A stretch of DNA of 64,000 bases. Origin: Cafeteria roenbergensis. Lineage: Eukaryota; Sar; Bigyra; Bicosoecida; Cafeteriaceae. The first letter of the stretch is position 1, and the number at the start of each line of letters is the position of its first letter. Positions 22,002 to 33,100 of the stretch are shown piece after piece. A program made the translations under genes and the position numbers. Under the pieces are notes generated by a model that saw only the letters and a list, made by a program, of their open reading frames with translations, had not been told where the DNA came from and searched no databases. Location: positions 434,001 through 498,000 of the forward strand of contig VLTN01000003.1 of assembly GCA_008330645.1 (NCBI GenBank), read 5' to 3'.

Positions 22002-22688
22002 TCAGTGCCAGCCGGGAGGCGGGCCGCCATGGTGCCCGGAGGCAGCTGCCGCGGCCCCGGCCCCAGACCCTCCGCCGCGTCCGCGGCTCCTGCTGGGGCG
22101 GTCATAGTCGTCATCGTGGCCGTAGTCATCGGCACGACGCACGCCCCACTCTGGCGCGTCGTCCGCGTCCTCCGTGAATGCAGTTGCATGTCTGGAGTTC
22201 ATCGCGTGCTGCTCGCGCTGCACGACGGACAGCAGCGTCTGGGACGACTCCATGATCTTCATGAGGGCGCTTTCGCTCTCGCGGATCGTGGTGTCCAGCT
22301 CGTCGCGATACGCCGACTCCTCCGCCATGCCCCCGCCGATCTCGTCCAGGCGAGCCTTGATCGTGCGCAATTGCTGCTGCAGCCGGCCCTTCTCCTCCTC
22401 CTGGCGCATCAGCGACCGGTTGACCTCATCCCGCTTCTCCCGGAGCGACTCGATGCCTGCGGCGCGCGGGCGGGGGGGAGCAGGCGGGCGGGGGAGGCGC
22501 GGGGAGCGGGCCGGCGCGTGGCGGGGAGCGGGCCGGGCGATACCACGACTAGTTGGCGCCCGCTCGCCCAACAGTCGCCGGGCGAGCGCGGGCCCCGGAG
22601 GCTCCGGGCCGGGCCCGGAAGCGCGCCTCGTCCGCGCCTCACATCGCGAAAGCTCGTCCAGTCCGCCGCTTGCAGGGTAGCCGGACAT
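22002..22688 (-). CDS. SSNA1: SSNA1/DIP13 microtubule-remodelling coiled-coil protein
   Basis: Exons 22688-22643 and 22456-22002 give 166 residues. SSNA1 (DIP13 in Chlamydomonas) is a small fibril-forming coiled coil at basal bodies, centrosomes and axonemes that binds and branches microtubules. Residues 10-105 match it closely: LDELSRCIESLREKRDEV, EEEKGRLQQQLRTIK and the diagnostic ALMKIMESSQTLLSVVQRE (human AYLKILESSQTLLSVLKRE). The splice joins T to GC, making the Cys of SRCIE, exactly where human has VKCIEEL, which supports the exon pair. The tail beyond residue 110 is an extra Asp- then Arg/Gly/Ala-rich segment not present in the 119-residue human protein. The divergent eIF6 start is 191 bp away. 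Confidence 0.9.
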   Translation of the reverse strand: MSGYPASGGLDELSRCEARTRRASGPGPEPPGPALARRLLGERAPTSRGIARPAPRHAPARSPRLPRPPAPPRPRAAGIESLREKRDEVNRSLMRQEEEKGRLQQQLRTIKARLDEIGGGMAEESAYRDELDTTIRESESALMKIMESSQTLLSVVQREQHAMNSRHATAFTEDADDAPEWGVRRADDYGHDDDYDRPSRSRGRGGGSGAGAAAAASGHHGGPPPGWH

Positions 22689-22879
22689 TGGCGCACCCGG
22701 GGCGCCGATGGCGCTTCTGCGAACCGCAGCAGGTGTGCTGGCCGGGCAGAGCCGCGGAACTGAGGGGAGGCTTTTTCGCTTGCCGTCCCAAGGGCGTGCC
22801 TTTGCGGCCCACTCTTTCGCCCGGCGCGACAGACCGCAACACCGCAGCCTTCGCCCCCCTCGCCGCTCTCGCGTCAAAC
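22689..22879. promoter_or_regulatory. Bidirectional promoter region, SSNA1 and EIF6
   Basis: 191 bases between divergent start codons. No motif recognised. Confidence 0.5.
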
Positions 22880-23877
22880 ATGGCAACCCGTGAGCTCCGT
22901 GGCGCCCGCACGCGCCCCCGCCACGGGCCGGCCGCGCGAGAGCTTCCCCGCTCACAGGCACCCTTCTTTGTTCTGCGCTCGCGGCTCGCCTCGCCCCGCA
23001 GGCGCCCAGTTCGAGGGCAGCAACGAGGTCGGCGTGTTCTCCCGCCTGACTAACAGCTACGCGCTCGTGTGCAACGGAGGCGCGGCCAACTTTTACAGCG
23101 TGTTCGAGGCCGAGCTCGCCGAGCACATCCCCGTGGTGCGCTGCACCATCGCCGGCTGCCGCTTCGTCGGCCGCGTGACCGCTGGTGAGCAGAAGGCGGC
23201 CTGAGCGTGATGGCGCCGGGTGTTTGGGCACGGGCGTGCTCGATGCGGTGCGGTGCGGTCAGGGCGGAGGGCAGGTGCAAACGCGTCTCCGACTTGCCGC
23301 GCTCCCCCACGCTTTGGCGCCGCCCCCCGCAGGCAACAAGAACGGGCTTCTCCTGCCGTCCACCTGCACGGACGCCGAGATGCTGCACATTCGCAACGCC
23401 CTTCCCGAGGAGGTGAAGGTCCGCCGCGTCGAGGAGCGCCTGTCCGCGCTCGGCAACTGCATCGCCTGCAACGACCACGTTGCCCTCGTGCACCCGGACA
23501 TCGACAAGGAGACCGAGGAGATCATCGCCGACGTTCTTGACGTCGAGGTGTTCCGCCAGACCGTGGCCGGCAACGCCCTCGTCGGCAGCTACTGCGTCTT
23601 CTCGAACCAGGGAGGCATGGTGCACCCGCGCACCTCTGTGGACGACCAGGAGGAGCTGTCGGCCCTCATGCAGGTGCCCCTCGTGGCCGGGACTGTGAAC
23701 CGCGGCTCCGACGTCATCGGTGCCGGGCTGGTGGTGAACGATTGGGCGTCCTTCTGCGGCCTGGACACCACCTCCACCGAGCTCTCCGTGGTGGAGTCCA
23801 TCTTCAAGCTCGGCGCCTCCGCGCCGTCGAAGATCACTACCGAGCTGCGCGACTCCATCATCGACACCCTGGCGTGA
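22880..23877 (+). CDS. EIF6: Eukaryotic translation initiation factor 6
   Basis: Exons 22880-22889, 23002-23184 and 23333-23877 give exactly 245 residues, the same as human eIF6. eIF6 binds the 60S ribosomal subunit, is needed for its biogenesis in the nucleolus, and blocks premature joining to 40S. The sequence is near-canonical throughout: [92 protein letters not shown] and [16 protein letters not shown]. The first exon is only 10 bases (ATG GCA ACC C) and restores the universal MATRAQFE start when joined, so it is firmly placed. Introns are 112 and 148 bp, with GTGAGC donors and GCAG acceptors. Confidence 0.98.
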
Positions 23878-24137
23878 GCAGCGTTGCTCGGGGCGTCGTG
23901 GTTCGCGGCGCCCCCCACCCCCCCCCTCCCCCTTCTACTGAAGCTGTGTCCTTTGGTTGCGTGCGGGCATTGCCTGTCCGTGTTCGTCTTCGCGCTCTGA
24001 GCCTACCCTCCCAGATGCTGCTGCTGCCGCTGCTCGCTCTTGCTGCCAAGGCAGGCGCCGCTTGACACTCGGGATCACACGCTCCCAACTCGCGCGCCCT
24101 GCATCACCAGTGCCCTCCCGTAGCGCCGCCCGACCGC

Positions 24138-27100
24138 TCAGTGCCGCGCTCGCTTTGCTTGAGACCCACCGCTGAACTGCGCCTCCTCCTCCTCCTCCTC
24201 CTCGCTGGCGAGGTCGAGAACATCCGAGTTCGTGGTGCACGCTTGCTGGACACCTGAGCGCTCCGGTGCTGCCGGTCCCGCTGGAGGCAGCGCCTCGCAG
24301 GCTGCTCGCATGAGGCCAGCATCTGAAGCCCGGCCCTCCCACCTCGGCGCGGGCGGGCCCGCCCACGGGATGGAGAGGGAGAGCCTGGCCTCAGACGAGC
24401 CGCCCACAGCCGTGAGCATGTGGAGAGCCAGGTCCAGGCGCCGCCGCCTCACCTCCAGCTGGTCCAGCGCCAGCCGGCCCTCCAGCGGCCAGGCTTGTCT
24501 GTGGCGGCGCGCGCGGAGCGAGAATAGGGAGGCGGGGGTGGAGAACTCGGGCGGCAGGAGCGGAGGGGAAGGAGCTTGGCTGCCGCCGAGAGACGCCTGG
24601 CCGCCCGGAGACGCTTCTGCCTTTGGCAATGAGGCACTGCCTGCCGCTGCGCCCGAACCCGCAGCGTCGCAGTCCGGAGGGGATGCGACTGGGGTCGGCT
24701 TGGGAGCGTCGGCCCAGCTTCCCAGCACCGCCAGCATCGCACGCCCAAAGGCCGCGGCGAAGACACCGCAGTCGCAGCTGTTGTCCTGAGTGGGGACTCT
24801 CAGCCCGATGTGCGGGACCAGGGGGCGGCCGTTGCACGTGCGGCCGCGCTGCAGCGCGACAAGCGCCCCCGCCTCGGCCTCGTGCTCGGTGCTGATGGCC
24901 CGATTGCTGCTCACGCCCCTCCCGCGGAGCAACGAGTAGCCGCTGCCTCGGCGCCGCTCCCATTCCCTCACCAGCCAGTGGCGCACTGCAGCCGCGCACT
25001 TGGCCGTGTCGTGGGCCCTGAGGGAGTCGCAGTGGACGATGCAGCACTCCGCCGCCGTCGCGTCGTCCTCGCGCCACCCGAGGCAGCCTGCCGCGGCCGC
25101 CTCGAGCTCCTCCATCCCCACCAGCGACAGCGGGGACACGCACGGCGCCGAGCCACGGCCTGATCCGGAGCTGCTCCTGCCGCTCTTGCGCGACCCGCCC
25201 GACAGCGGAGACGCTAGCGCAGCCGCGGACTCAGCCGACGCCCCTGAGCTGACTGAAGCGCGCCGGCCCTGGGGCGGGGTTCCCGCGGCTGGTTCGCACT
25301 CGCGGGCGGCGCCCGCAGCAGACGTGGCCGTTGGGGCCGCGCCAGAGCCGTCGTCTGAGCCATCAAGGTCGATGGTGGACTCCGCGGCCGCGCTCGCTTC
25401 AGCGCTCGCGCTGCTTGCACTGCGAGCGCTGCCCGAGCCGCTCCCCGTCTGCCTCCGCCTGACGGAAACGCGCGCCCTGGGTGCATGCTGCGGCGCCACC
25501 CTGACGCTGGGCAGGCGGCCCAGCAGCGGAGCGAAGTGCATTGGATCCGAAGTGTCGACCCCCAGCTGCGCCGCGCGAGCACGCACCAGCTCTGCCGCGG
25601 CCTCGGGGTCGGCGCCGCGCTGGACCATTGTGGCCTCGGCATCGGCAAGCCCCGCCCGGACGGGGTCCACCACGGAGGCCATGGCCCGAAAGCGCCTCGC
25701 TGCCGCCGCGGGGTTGATCACGGCGATGAGCGACCAGTGCCCCCGGCTGTGCACCGGCACGAGCAGCAGCGTCTTGGAGAAGACGTCGGCGCGCTTGGTC
25801 CAGCGCCGCACCCTGTCGTAGTCCGCGGCGAGGGCGGCCAGAGCGACGTCGGACCGGGACGACAGCCTGGAGAAGAACACTGTGGACATTACGTGGGCGA
25901 GAGCGCGGGCCCGGGGACCGAGCTGGAGGCGCTCCGTCAGCCGGATGGCCATCTCCACCGCGTTGTCGTTTAGCCACTCCCCGGGGCGGAGCCTGCCCAG
26001 GTCGCTGGCCCGGAGGAGGAGGGCCCCGCTTGCTCCGCGCAGCCCGGCCGGCAGAGCGGCAGCGCTCGGTCCGCCCCCGCCGCCAGCGCGCGAGCCCTTT
26101 GCGGCGCTCGTGCCGCCGTCCTCGCTGTCGCAGTCGCTAGAGTCGTCCAGAACCACGTCCGCCTGCGAGCTGGGCAGAGCGGGGGAGTCCTCCGTCGGAC
26201 CAGCTTCTGGCTGCTCAGACGTCGCCGCCTGCGCTGCTGGGACTGCGGCAGCAGCCGCCTCCGGCTGTTCCACCGGCGCCAGCTCCACGGGCCACAGGCC
26301 AATCGGAGTCGCGGCATCGCCTCCCCCTTGAGCGGCTCTGCCAGATGCCGCCGAGAGCGCGGCGGCGGGGAGCGACGGCAGCGAGTCAGCGAGCGATCGC
26401 AAGCACATCAGCTCCGTGTCGACCCAGTCTTCTGTGGTGGTTGTGGCGTCCCACCCGCCGTCGCTGAGCAGGCCAGACGCTCTCGTCGCCGCCCGGCGCG
26501 GCGTCGCGCGCTGCCAGGGAGCGTGAAGGCCTGGCACGCGCCAGTCCGAGCGCTGCCGCGAAGCCTGCCGCGATGGGAGCGCAGACCGGGACGAGGATGC
26601 GCTGGACGGGGAGGCGGCCGGCCGCTGGCTGGGGTGGTCCCACTGGGGCGCCTGCGCCGGCAGCGGCTGTGAGGGCCACAGCGAGTGCGGCGCCGTCGTC
26701 ACAGCGTCGCCGGCACGCGCTCCCGCAGCCTCCGGCTGCCTGCCTGGCTGTGCCGGGGTGGTGCCGCTGCCCTCAGCTGTGCTGCTGCCGGCCCCCCACA
26801 GGCTGGCCACCGCGCTGGTCACGCCCTTGAGCAAGTTCAGACCCGCCGTGGCAGTCCAGCTGTTGGCCGAGCCGTCGCGATGGCCCTCGGCAGCAGCAGG
26901 CTCGCCTGCGCGCGGGGACAGCGGAGGGGGAGCTGCGGCCCTGGTCATGTGGCGGGTCCTGAACGCCGCGGCCGCTGGCAGCCCCCGGAGGACTGGCTTG
27001 GCAAGTCCCAGGCCGGCCTTCACGGCAGCGGCGGCGATTTCAGGCCGGGTCGGTGCTGGAGCCGGGCCACGGCGCGGTAGCGGCAAAAGCGCCCGCCCAG

Positions 27101-27630
27101 AGGTCAGGCTGGTGTGGGGGGGCGTTCGTGCAGGGAGGCGCTTTCGCCTCGCCTGGCTCTGAAGGCACTCCGTTGCCGCGAGGGAGACGAACTGCAGCAG
27201 GGCTTGCGTGTCCTTCGACTGGGCTGTCCACGTCAGTCTTGGGCCATCAGGAGGCTTGCTAGCCACGTTCAAGACCATGGCTGGTCCTCGCTCGGTGTCT
27301 GTGAGCTTTTGGCCCTGCCCCTCCACGGAAAGCAGCGACGTCCGAATCGGCGCGCTTCCCGGCTCGTCTGGCTGGAATTCCAGCGCGACCCACTCTCCTC
27401 CTCGTAAAATCTGCACGGGAGTCAGCCAGGGGTCTCGGGGGCGCGCTTGGCCAGCATGAGGCATGGCCGAGCCGACGTGGGGCAGTGCTGTGCCTCCGCG
27501 CCGCGACACAACTCACTGACAGGTCTCCAGGCACAGGGGAGGCACTTCCGCGCACCAGGACGACGTGCGTCGGGGGCGCAGTCGGCACCAGGCCGTCGCT
27601 CCGGGGCGCCGGGCCGGCCATGGCATCCAT
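24138..27630 (-). CDS. SUMO-specific cysteine protease, Ulp2/SENP6-7 type
   Basis: Exons 27630-27517 and 27410-24138 give 1128 residues. C48 proteases remove SUMO from targets or trim poly-SUMO chains, mainly in the nucleus. The catalytic set is complete: PGEWLNDNAVEMAI, His in LVPVHSRGHWSLIAVIN (about 596), Asp in CIVHCDSLRAHD (about 831), and Gln and Cys in VPTQDNSCDCGVFAAAFG (about 917). About 200 residues of Ser/Ala-rich sequence separate the His and Asp blocks. Split catalytic domains of this kind are typical of Ulp2/SENP6/SENP7, not Ulp1/SENP1. The N-terminal 130 residues (LRGGEWVALEFQPDEPGS, LTWTAQSKDTQALLQFVSLA) resemble a PH-like fold. The intron has a CTGAC branch-like element 14 bases before its GTGCAG acceptor. 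Exon 1 is placed by phase and donor quality; without it the start would be 27464. Confidence 0.85.
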
Positions 27631-28669
27631 GCACCGCCCGGAGAGCCAACGCCGCCGCCGGGTCGCGCCGCGGGAGCCACAAGCAGTTCAAACAGAGAAA
27701 AACTCGTCCGCACCCTGAACGCTTGTGCGTAGGCGAGAGAGGTGGCAGCCCCAATGTCTGCCAGGTTCTATTGCGCCTCGCGTGCGCGACCTGCCACAAC
27801 TCATGTGTTGGCACGGCTCTGCCAGGCAATGTGCCTCCCAGCTGGAGCTCACGGGCCGCCCCCCGCCACACGAGCTCTCGCTCTCAGCAGCCCCGTTGCA
27901 GGGTGGGTCTTGTCGAGCATCTGTGGCAGCCAAGCTCAGCGCTCTGGGCAAGTGAATGGGCCAGCATTGTGTCGACTCATATCGATCAGATACTACCCTC
28001 GCCACCGACGCTGTGTGGCGTTTCCGCTGTCGCTTGCCAGTGTATGGACGAATGCTTTGGCTCTTTAGTAGGAGATAGAACCGTATTAGCTTCGTTGCCC
28101 AGCAATGCTCCCGGAGATCGATCAGATTAAAATCTGCTGCGCCCTATTGCAAAGCGCAAGCTCACAATTTTCTCAACGGTGGCCACAGGCCCGAATAGCC
28201 TGCATTTTGGCGTCAGTCTCGCATTTGCACAACGTAGCGATACAGCGCATGGGTGGTGGACAGGTCGAATGTCCCTGTGTCGGCCGTTCCGGCCCTGACG
28301 GGAACCCAGAAGCAGCGCGCGACCCACAGGCTGGACCAGGCGCGCCGCTTGGCTGTCCAGCTCGCCTGCGCGTGGTCAGGGCGAACTGGTGAGTGTGGCA
28401 CGGATTGTGCGCACAGTCTCGCTAGCGTTGGCCGCCCAAAACCAGGGGCGAGGGCGAGTGTCCCAATTCGTACGCCTGCCGCAACCCGAGCAGAGCCAGC
28501 CCCCCGAAACAGCAACCAAGCCGCCCGCCCCCCAGCACCGCACACTCTACCGCCCCGGCCTCGCCCGTCGTCGGCAAGGCGGCCGGCCGGTCTGCCCCAC
28601 AGCAGCGCAACTTGCCCAGCCAGACGCCGCCCAGCCCAGCGGCCCCAGAAAGGCCCGCCCGCCGCGCGG
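27631..28669. other. Long divergent intergenic region with a low-GC core
   Basis: At 1039 bases this is the longest gene-free stretch. It lies between the divergent SUMO protease and erlin-like genes. Bases about 27950-28230 drop to roughly half G+C, against about 70 percent around them. No open frame, tRNA-like fold or terminal inverted repeat is evident. An 11-bp direct repeat ATCGATCAGAT occurs at 27981-27991 and 28117-28127, and the second copy runs into a small palindrome, CAGATT-AA-AATCTG. It could be an enhancer or promoter, an unrecognised ncRNA, or an old insertion. Confidence 0.6.
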
Positions 28670-29818
28670 ATGGCGCTGCACTCTCTCCTAGGCTGGTTGT
28701 GGACGACACTCTCCACGCTCCAGTTCGGCAGCTTCGTCGCCAAGGTGAACGAGGGCTATGTCGGGCTGAACTACTACGCCGGCAAGCTCAGCGACGAAGT
28801 CCTGCAGTCCGGAGTCCACGTGACGCCATGGCCGCTGCAACACGTGGTGCCGATAAAAAAGTCCAGCAAGGTTCTCCGGCTCCAGAGCGTGCTGTGCCCC
28901 ACCATGTCGGGTGTGGACGCCGTGTTCCCTTCTGTCGAGGTCGTGTTTGCCCCCCACCTGCCCAGCGTGGTGGCGTTGGTGCGGAACTTTACGCACCAGC
29001 AGATGGAGAAATCCCTGATTTCCGATCCCGTCGTCGGAATTCTGGCGGACGTGTGCTCGCGCATGACGCTCCGCGAGGCAACCATCACCAAGTTCGACCA
29101 AGTTGACGAGATGGTGGAGACCCAGCTTCGCGAGTTCCTCCAGCAAGTGACTGGCGAGGGCATGCAAGTGATGGACGTGCGCCTGAGCAAGCCGCAGGTG
29201 CCGCGCCAGATCCAGGCCGGCTTCACAGAGCTGGAGGGCCTCAAGGCCAGCTCCAGGGTGGTGACGGAGATGCGCCACCGGCTGGTCCGCGAGGCCGAGG
29301 CCGCGCGGGAGCGGGCCGTGAAGGCTGGCCAGAGCGCCCTGGACGTTGCCAAAATCGCGCTGGAGCGGCAGATCAACCACGCCGTGGGCAACAAGGGTCT
29401 GGCCAAGGCGGAGGTGGAGACGCAGATGCAGTCCATGCGGGCGCAGGCGGACTCGGAAGCCTACGCTATCAAGCGGCAGGCGGAGGCCGAGGCGGTCTGG
29501 CTGACAAAGGCGGCCCTGGAGCTCGAGGCCGCGCAGCAGCTGCCGCGGAACCTGCGCATGTTCCTGGGACCGGACATCCCGCGGGCCGTAATCGAGGAGC
29601 CCGACCCCGTCAGGCGCCCCCCAGCGCTCCCTGGCAGCGGGGAAAGGGACGCGAGGGCCCAAGCAGCGGGCGACCAGCGCGACGCGTCAGAGCCGGCAGC
29701 AGGGCGCGAGCAGACCAGCACGCAGCGCAGCGCGCAGCGTCAGCGGCATCACCAGCTGCAGCAAAGTGTTGTCATTGACTCGGCAGTGGCGCAGGAGCAA
29801 GGCTATGTGCCCAGCTAG
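28670..29818 (+). CDS. Erlin-like SPFH/prohibitin-domain membrane protein
   Basis: Single-exon gene for 382 residues. Erlins are ER-membrane SPFH proteins that form large rings and recruit ubiquitin ligases to activated IP3 receptors. The N-terminus has a hydrophobic stretch (LLGWLWTTLSTLQFGSFVAK) and then VNEGYVGLNYYAGKL (erlin: KIEEGHIGVYYRGGAL). Other erlin-like positions are VEVVFAPHLPSVVALVRNFT, TKFDQVDEMVE, VMDVRLSKPQVPRQIQAGF, a long Ala/Glu coiled coil, and a terminal FLGPDIPRAV that mirrors FGKDIPNMF of human erlins. The start is the ATG that gives this membrane segment; the frame runs open 417 bases further upstream without support. The last 60 residues are polar and divergent. Confidence 0.82.
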   Translation: MALHSLLGWLWTTLSTLQFGSFVAKVNEGYVGLNYYAGKLSDEVLQSGVHVTPWPLQHVVPIKKSSKVLRLQSVLCPTMSGVDAVFPSVEVVFAPHLPSVVALVRNFTHQQMEKSLISDPVVGILADVCSRMTLREATITKFDQVDEMVETQLREFLQQVTGEGMQVMDVRLSKPQVPRQIQAGFTELEGLKASSRVVTEMRHRLVREAEAARERAVKAGQSALDVAKIALERQINHAVGNKGLAKAEVETQMQSMRAQADSEAYAIKRQAEAEAVWLTKAALELEAAQQLPRNLRMFLGPDIPRAVIEEPDPVRRPPALPGSGERDARAQAAGDQRDASEPAAGREQTSTQRSAQRQRHHQLQQSVVIDSAVAQEQGYVPS

Positions 29819-30144
29819 CGAGGCTGCCCGAGTTTCTCTCATGTTGACGCGGCCCTCGAACGCAGCTGGCCCCCGAGCAGGCGTTTGCGTGGTGAGGGAA
29901 GGAGTGCGTGTGTAGTCATCATTGCCCGGCGCAAGTGGAAGCAGCAGGCAGGTTTGCACTCGTCCCAGTGCTCGTCGCAAACGACCAAGCGCCCACAAGC
30001 CTCCATCGCGAAGGCGCGGGAACGGCCTGCGCACGGCCTGGCGACGAGCCAGCGGCAGTGAGGAGCGCATAGCGGTGGAGGCGGTGGTGGTGGTGGTGGC
30101 GGCGGCGGGTCATGCCGGGGCGGCAGCGGGGCGCGCGGGGGCCA
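29819..30144. other. Tail-to-tail spacer between the erlin-like and NEK genes
   Basis: 326 bases of 3' flanks. A GGT/GGC-rich simple repeat occupies about 30073-30112. No gene seen. Confidence 0.6.
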
Positions 30145-33100
30145 TCACGCCACCGCCAAGACGCTCTCGACGTGGACGAGCTCTCGCACGCGCTGCAGCA
30201 TCACGGCACGGGCGGGCCCCAGGCGGGACTGCACGTCCGCAGTCTGGCGCGCCATGGCCGGGTCGGCGTCCGCAGCGGGGTCCTCAAGCCTGCGGCGCTC
30301 AAGCCTGAGCATCTCGTCGAGCATTGCCGCGCCAACGGCGCTCGCCACCTCGGCGCGAACAGCGGCCGCGCGCCGGCCGAGGTACCCGCTCTCGCGATCG
30401 TCGGCCGCCCCAGAGACGTCGTCGTGGTCGTCATCCTCCGCCTCCACTGCCGCCAAGGCGTCCTCGTCGACGTCGCCCCACTCGGCAGCCCAGTCGTCCG
30501 CCCACTCGTTCCCGCCGTCGAACTCCACACTGTCCCCCGCAGCCCCCTCCGCGTCGTAGCCGTAGTCGTCCACAGCGGCAGGCTCCGCCGGCGGAAGGAG
30601 CAGCGCCTCCGTGCCCGGCGACATGCGCGGCCGGCCGTCCTGGCCAGGGGCAGCGCCGCCTGCGCCGCTGGCCAGCCGCGGGGGCTCGCCGGAGAGCGCG
30701 GAGCCGCGGCGCTGCGCCGCAGGCACGGGCGTGCTGGCTGCCTGCGCGGGGGAGGCGGCGGCCTCGCGGCGGGGTGGCGGGGAGGCGGCAGAGGCGTCTC
30801 TGGCCCCGTCCCGGCCGTCCGAGCTCGCGTCCACGGTCTTGCGGCGAAGGCGCTGGATGGAGCGCTGGAGGCGGTCACAGCGGCGCACAGACGCCTCGAA
30901 AGCGGCCTTGAGCTCCGCCGCCGCCAGCGCCAGCTCCCGCTCGTCCTCCTCGGCCGCAGCCTCGAGGTCGGGGTCCATCCCCAGCTCGTTCACCACGTCG
31001 GCGTCATCGTCGTCGTCCTCCTCTTCCACCTCCTCGTCCTCGACTTCAGGCGCCACGGAGTCGACCCTGCGGTCCCAGTGCGACCGCCCCTCAGGCGTGG
31101 ATGCGGCGCGGCGGCCGTGCGCGTCGGGGCGGCTGAGGGCGTGCGAGCCGGAGGCGTCGCCGCCGTCGCTGCGCCCGCGAGCCGCGCCCAGGCCGCCGCT
31201 GGGCGGGGCGTGGTACCGGGGGCCGGGCAGGCCGAGGCCACCTCCTCCTCCTCCAGCGACCGCTGGAGCCGCCGACGAGCCGCTTGCGCGCGGCCTTGTC
31301 CGGTGGTCCACCCGCGGGCGGTGGTCAACGTCGCCGCCCCTGCGCGGTTGCGCGGCGGGCCTTCTGTCCGCTGACCGGTCCCGGGATGTGGCGGGGGCGG
31401 CGGCCACGCGGCCGCTCGACGAGACGCGACCCCCTGCGCCGGACCCAGCCCCGGCGCTGCTCCGCGAGCCCGCGCTCCCTGCCCCGCGACCGTGGGCGTG
31501 CCGCGCCCTGCTTGCTGCCTCTGCTTCGCTCTTGTGCGCCTTGGCCCTGTCTCCCGCGCCCTGCCGCCAGCGGCTCAGCTCCGCCTCCTGCTGCGCCTGG
31601 AGTTCGAGCAGACGGGCGCGGGCGCTGTCCTGCGCAGAGGGGGCCGGGGTCGGCGCGGACGTCACCGTTGGGGCCGGGCGGTGGCCCCGTCCCGGCGCAG
31701 GCGCAGGGGAGGGCGAGCCGTGCGCGCCGGGCCGGGCGACGGACGGTCGCTGCGCCCGGGAGGAGCGCGGGGCCGCGTCAGACGACACCCTGGAGTGGCT
31801 TCCCGCAGGGTGGCCGGCGGAAGGAGTCCCGCTGCCCACGGCGCCAGGGCGCGCGGGGCGAACGCCGCGGCCGCGGGCGGAGATGACGGAGCCGGAACTC
31901 GCCACAGAGCCACCACCTGCAGCCGACGCGCCCCCCGGCGTCGCCGACCCTGCGGCCCTCCTGCGCTGCGCATCGAGCTGTCGGCGGCGCCACTGCGCGC
32001 GCTGCAGCTTCTCGTCGTTGTAGCGGTGGAGCGCGCGCTCCACTGAGAGCTGCACCTCGCGCTCGCGGCGGAGGGCGGACTGCTGGTCGCGAAGGGCGCG
32101 TTTGGCAGCGTCGTCTGTGCCCGACGGGGCGCGCCTAACAGCCGGCACGAAGCCGTTCTTGGCCGCAGACGCGGGCGCCCCCGAGGCAGCCGAAGCGCTG
32201 CTGCTGCCGTCTGGGGCCCCCGACCGGGACCCATACGCGTCAGATGCTGCAGCGGATGCCGAGGAGGACGAGGACGAGGAGGGCCCCGCGGCCCGACGGC
32301 GGTCGGGGGCCGGAGAGGGGCCTCGGCGAGCGGTCGCTGAATCGTCGGCGGGCAGGTCCGATCCTCCGCCGATGGCGCGCGTCACAAGCGCCCCAAGACC
32401 GAGAGAGCGGATCTGGCGGAAAAGACTCGCGCTGTGGGGGCCGAGCGCCGAAGCGGACCCGCCATCGGCGACGAGCTCCTTGAGCGCGGAGCCGAAGGCC
32501 ATGGTGCCCACGCCTATGGCGGTGCTGCCAGAGCCGGCCCGCGCGGCCATGTCACGGACGAAGGACAGGAGGGGCTTGCGCATGAAGGGGGAGCGCAGCA
32601 CCTCGTCCACGTCGGGGCGCGAGGAGGGCGCCTGTGAGAGGAGCGAATCGATGAGGGAGCGAAGGCCCTTGGAGTAGCGAGCGGCGATGGGCGGGTAGCG
32701 GCCTCGGAGAATGCGCGCGCCGAGCTGCTGGATGCTCTCCGCCTCGAACGGGTGGCGCATGGTGCAGAGCTCGTAAAGGACGCACCCGATCGCCCACACA
32801 TCGCTCTTGTGGTTGTAGGGCTTGCTTTGGAACAGCTCGGGAGACATGTAGTAGGGGGTGCCGATCTGCGTGCTTGCCATGGCCATGGTGGCGTCCAGGG
32901 ACTTGCTGATTCCGAGGTCGCCGAGGACCAGGCGGCCCGAGGAGAGGAGGAAGATGTTTGCAGTCTTGAGGTCGCGATGCAGCACCTTGCTTGAATGCAT
33001 GCATCCCAGCCCCAGAGCGATCTGGACGAACCAGTGCAAGATCTGGTCCTCGGGAAGGAGCTTGCCCCGCTGCTGCTCGAGCCGGGCCGACAGGTCGCCG

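Noticed and set aside
28040-28140. U5 snRNA-like TACTAAAG on the minus strand in the low-GC island
   Set aside because: The conserved U5 loop sequence and flanking stems are absent, so this is a short chance match.
27950-28230. Integrated low-GC virus-like or mobile element
   Set aside because: The stretch is short, with no open frame, terminal repeats of useful length or recognisable protein fossil. Kept only as an unexplained composition island.
28255-28275. tRNA T-arm-like hairpin (GGACA-loop-TGTCC)
   Set aside because: The loop sequence is wrong for a T-loop and no acceptor, D or anticodon stems surround it. No tRNA was found anywhere by eye.
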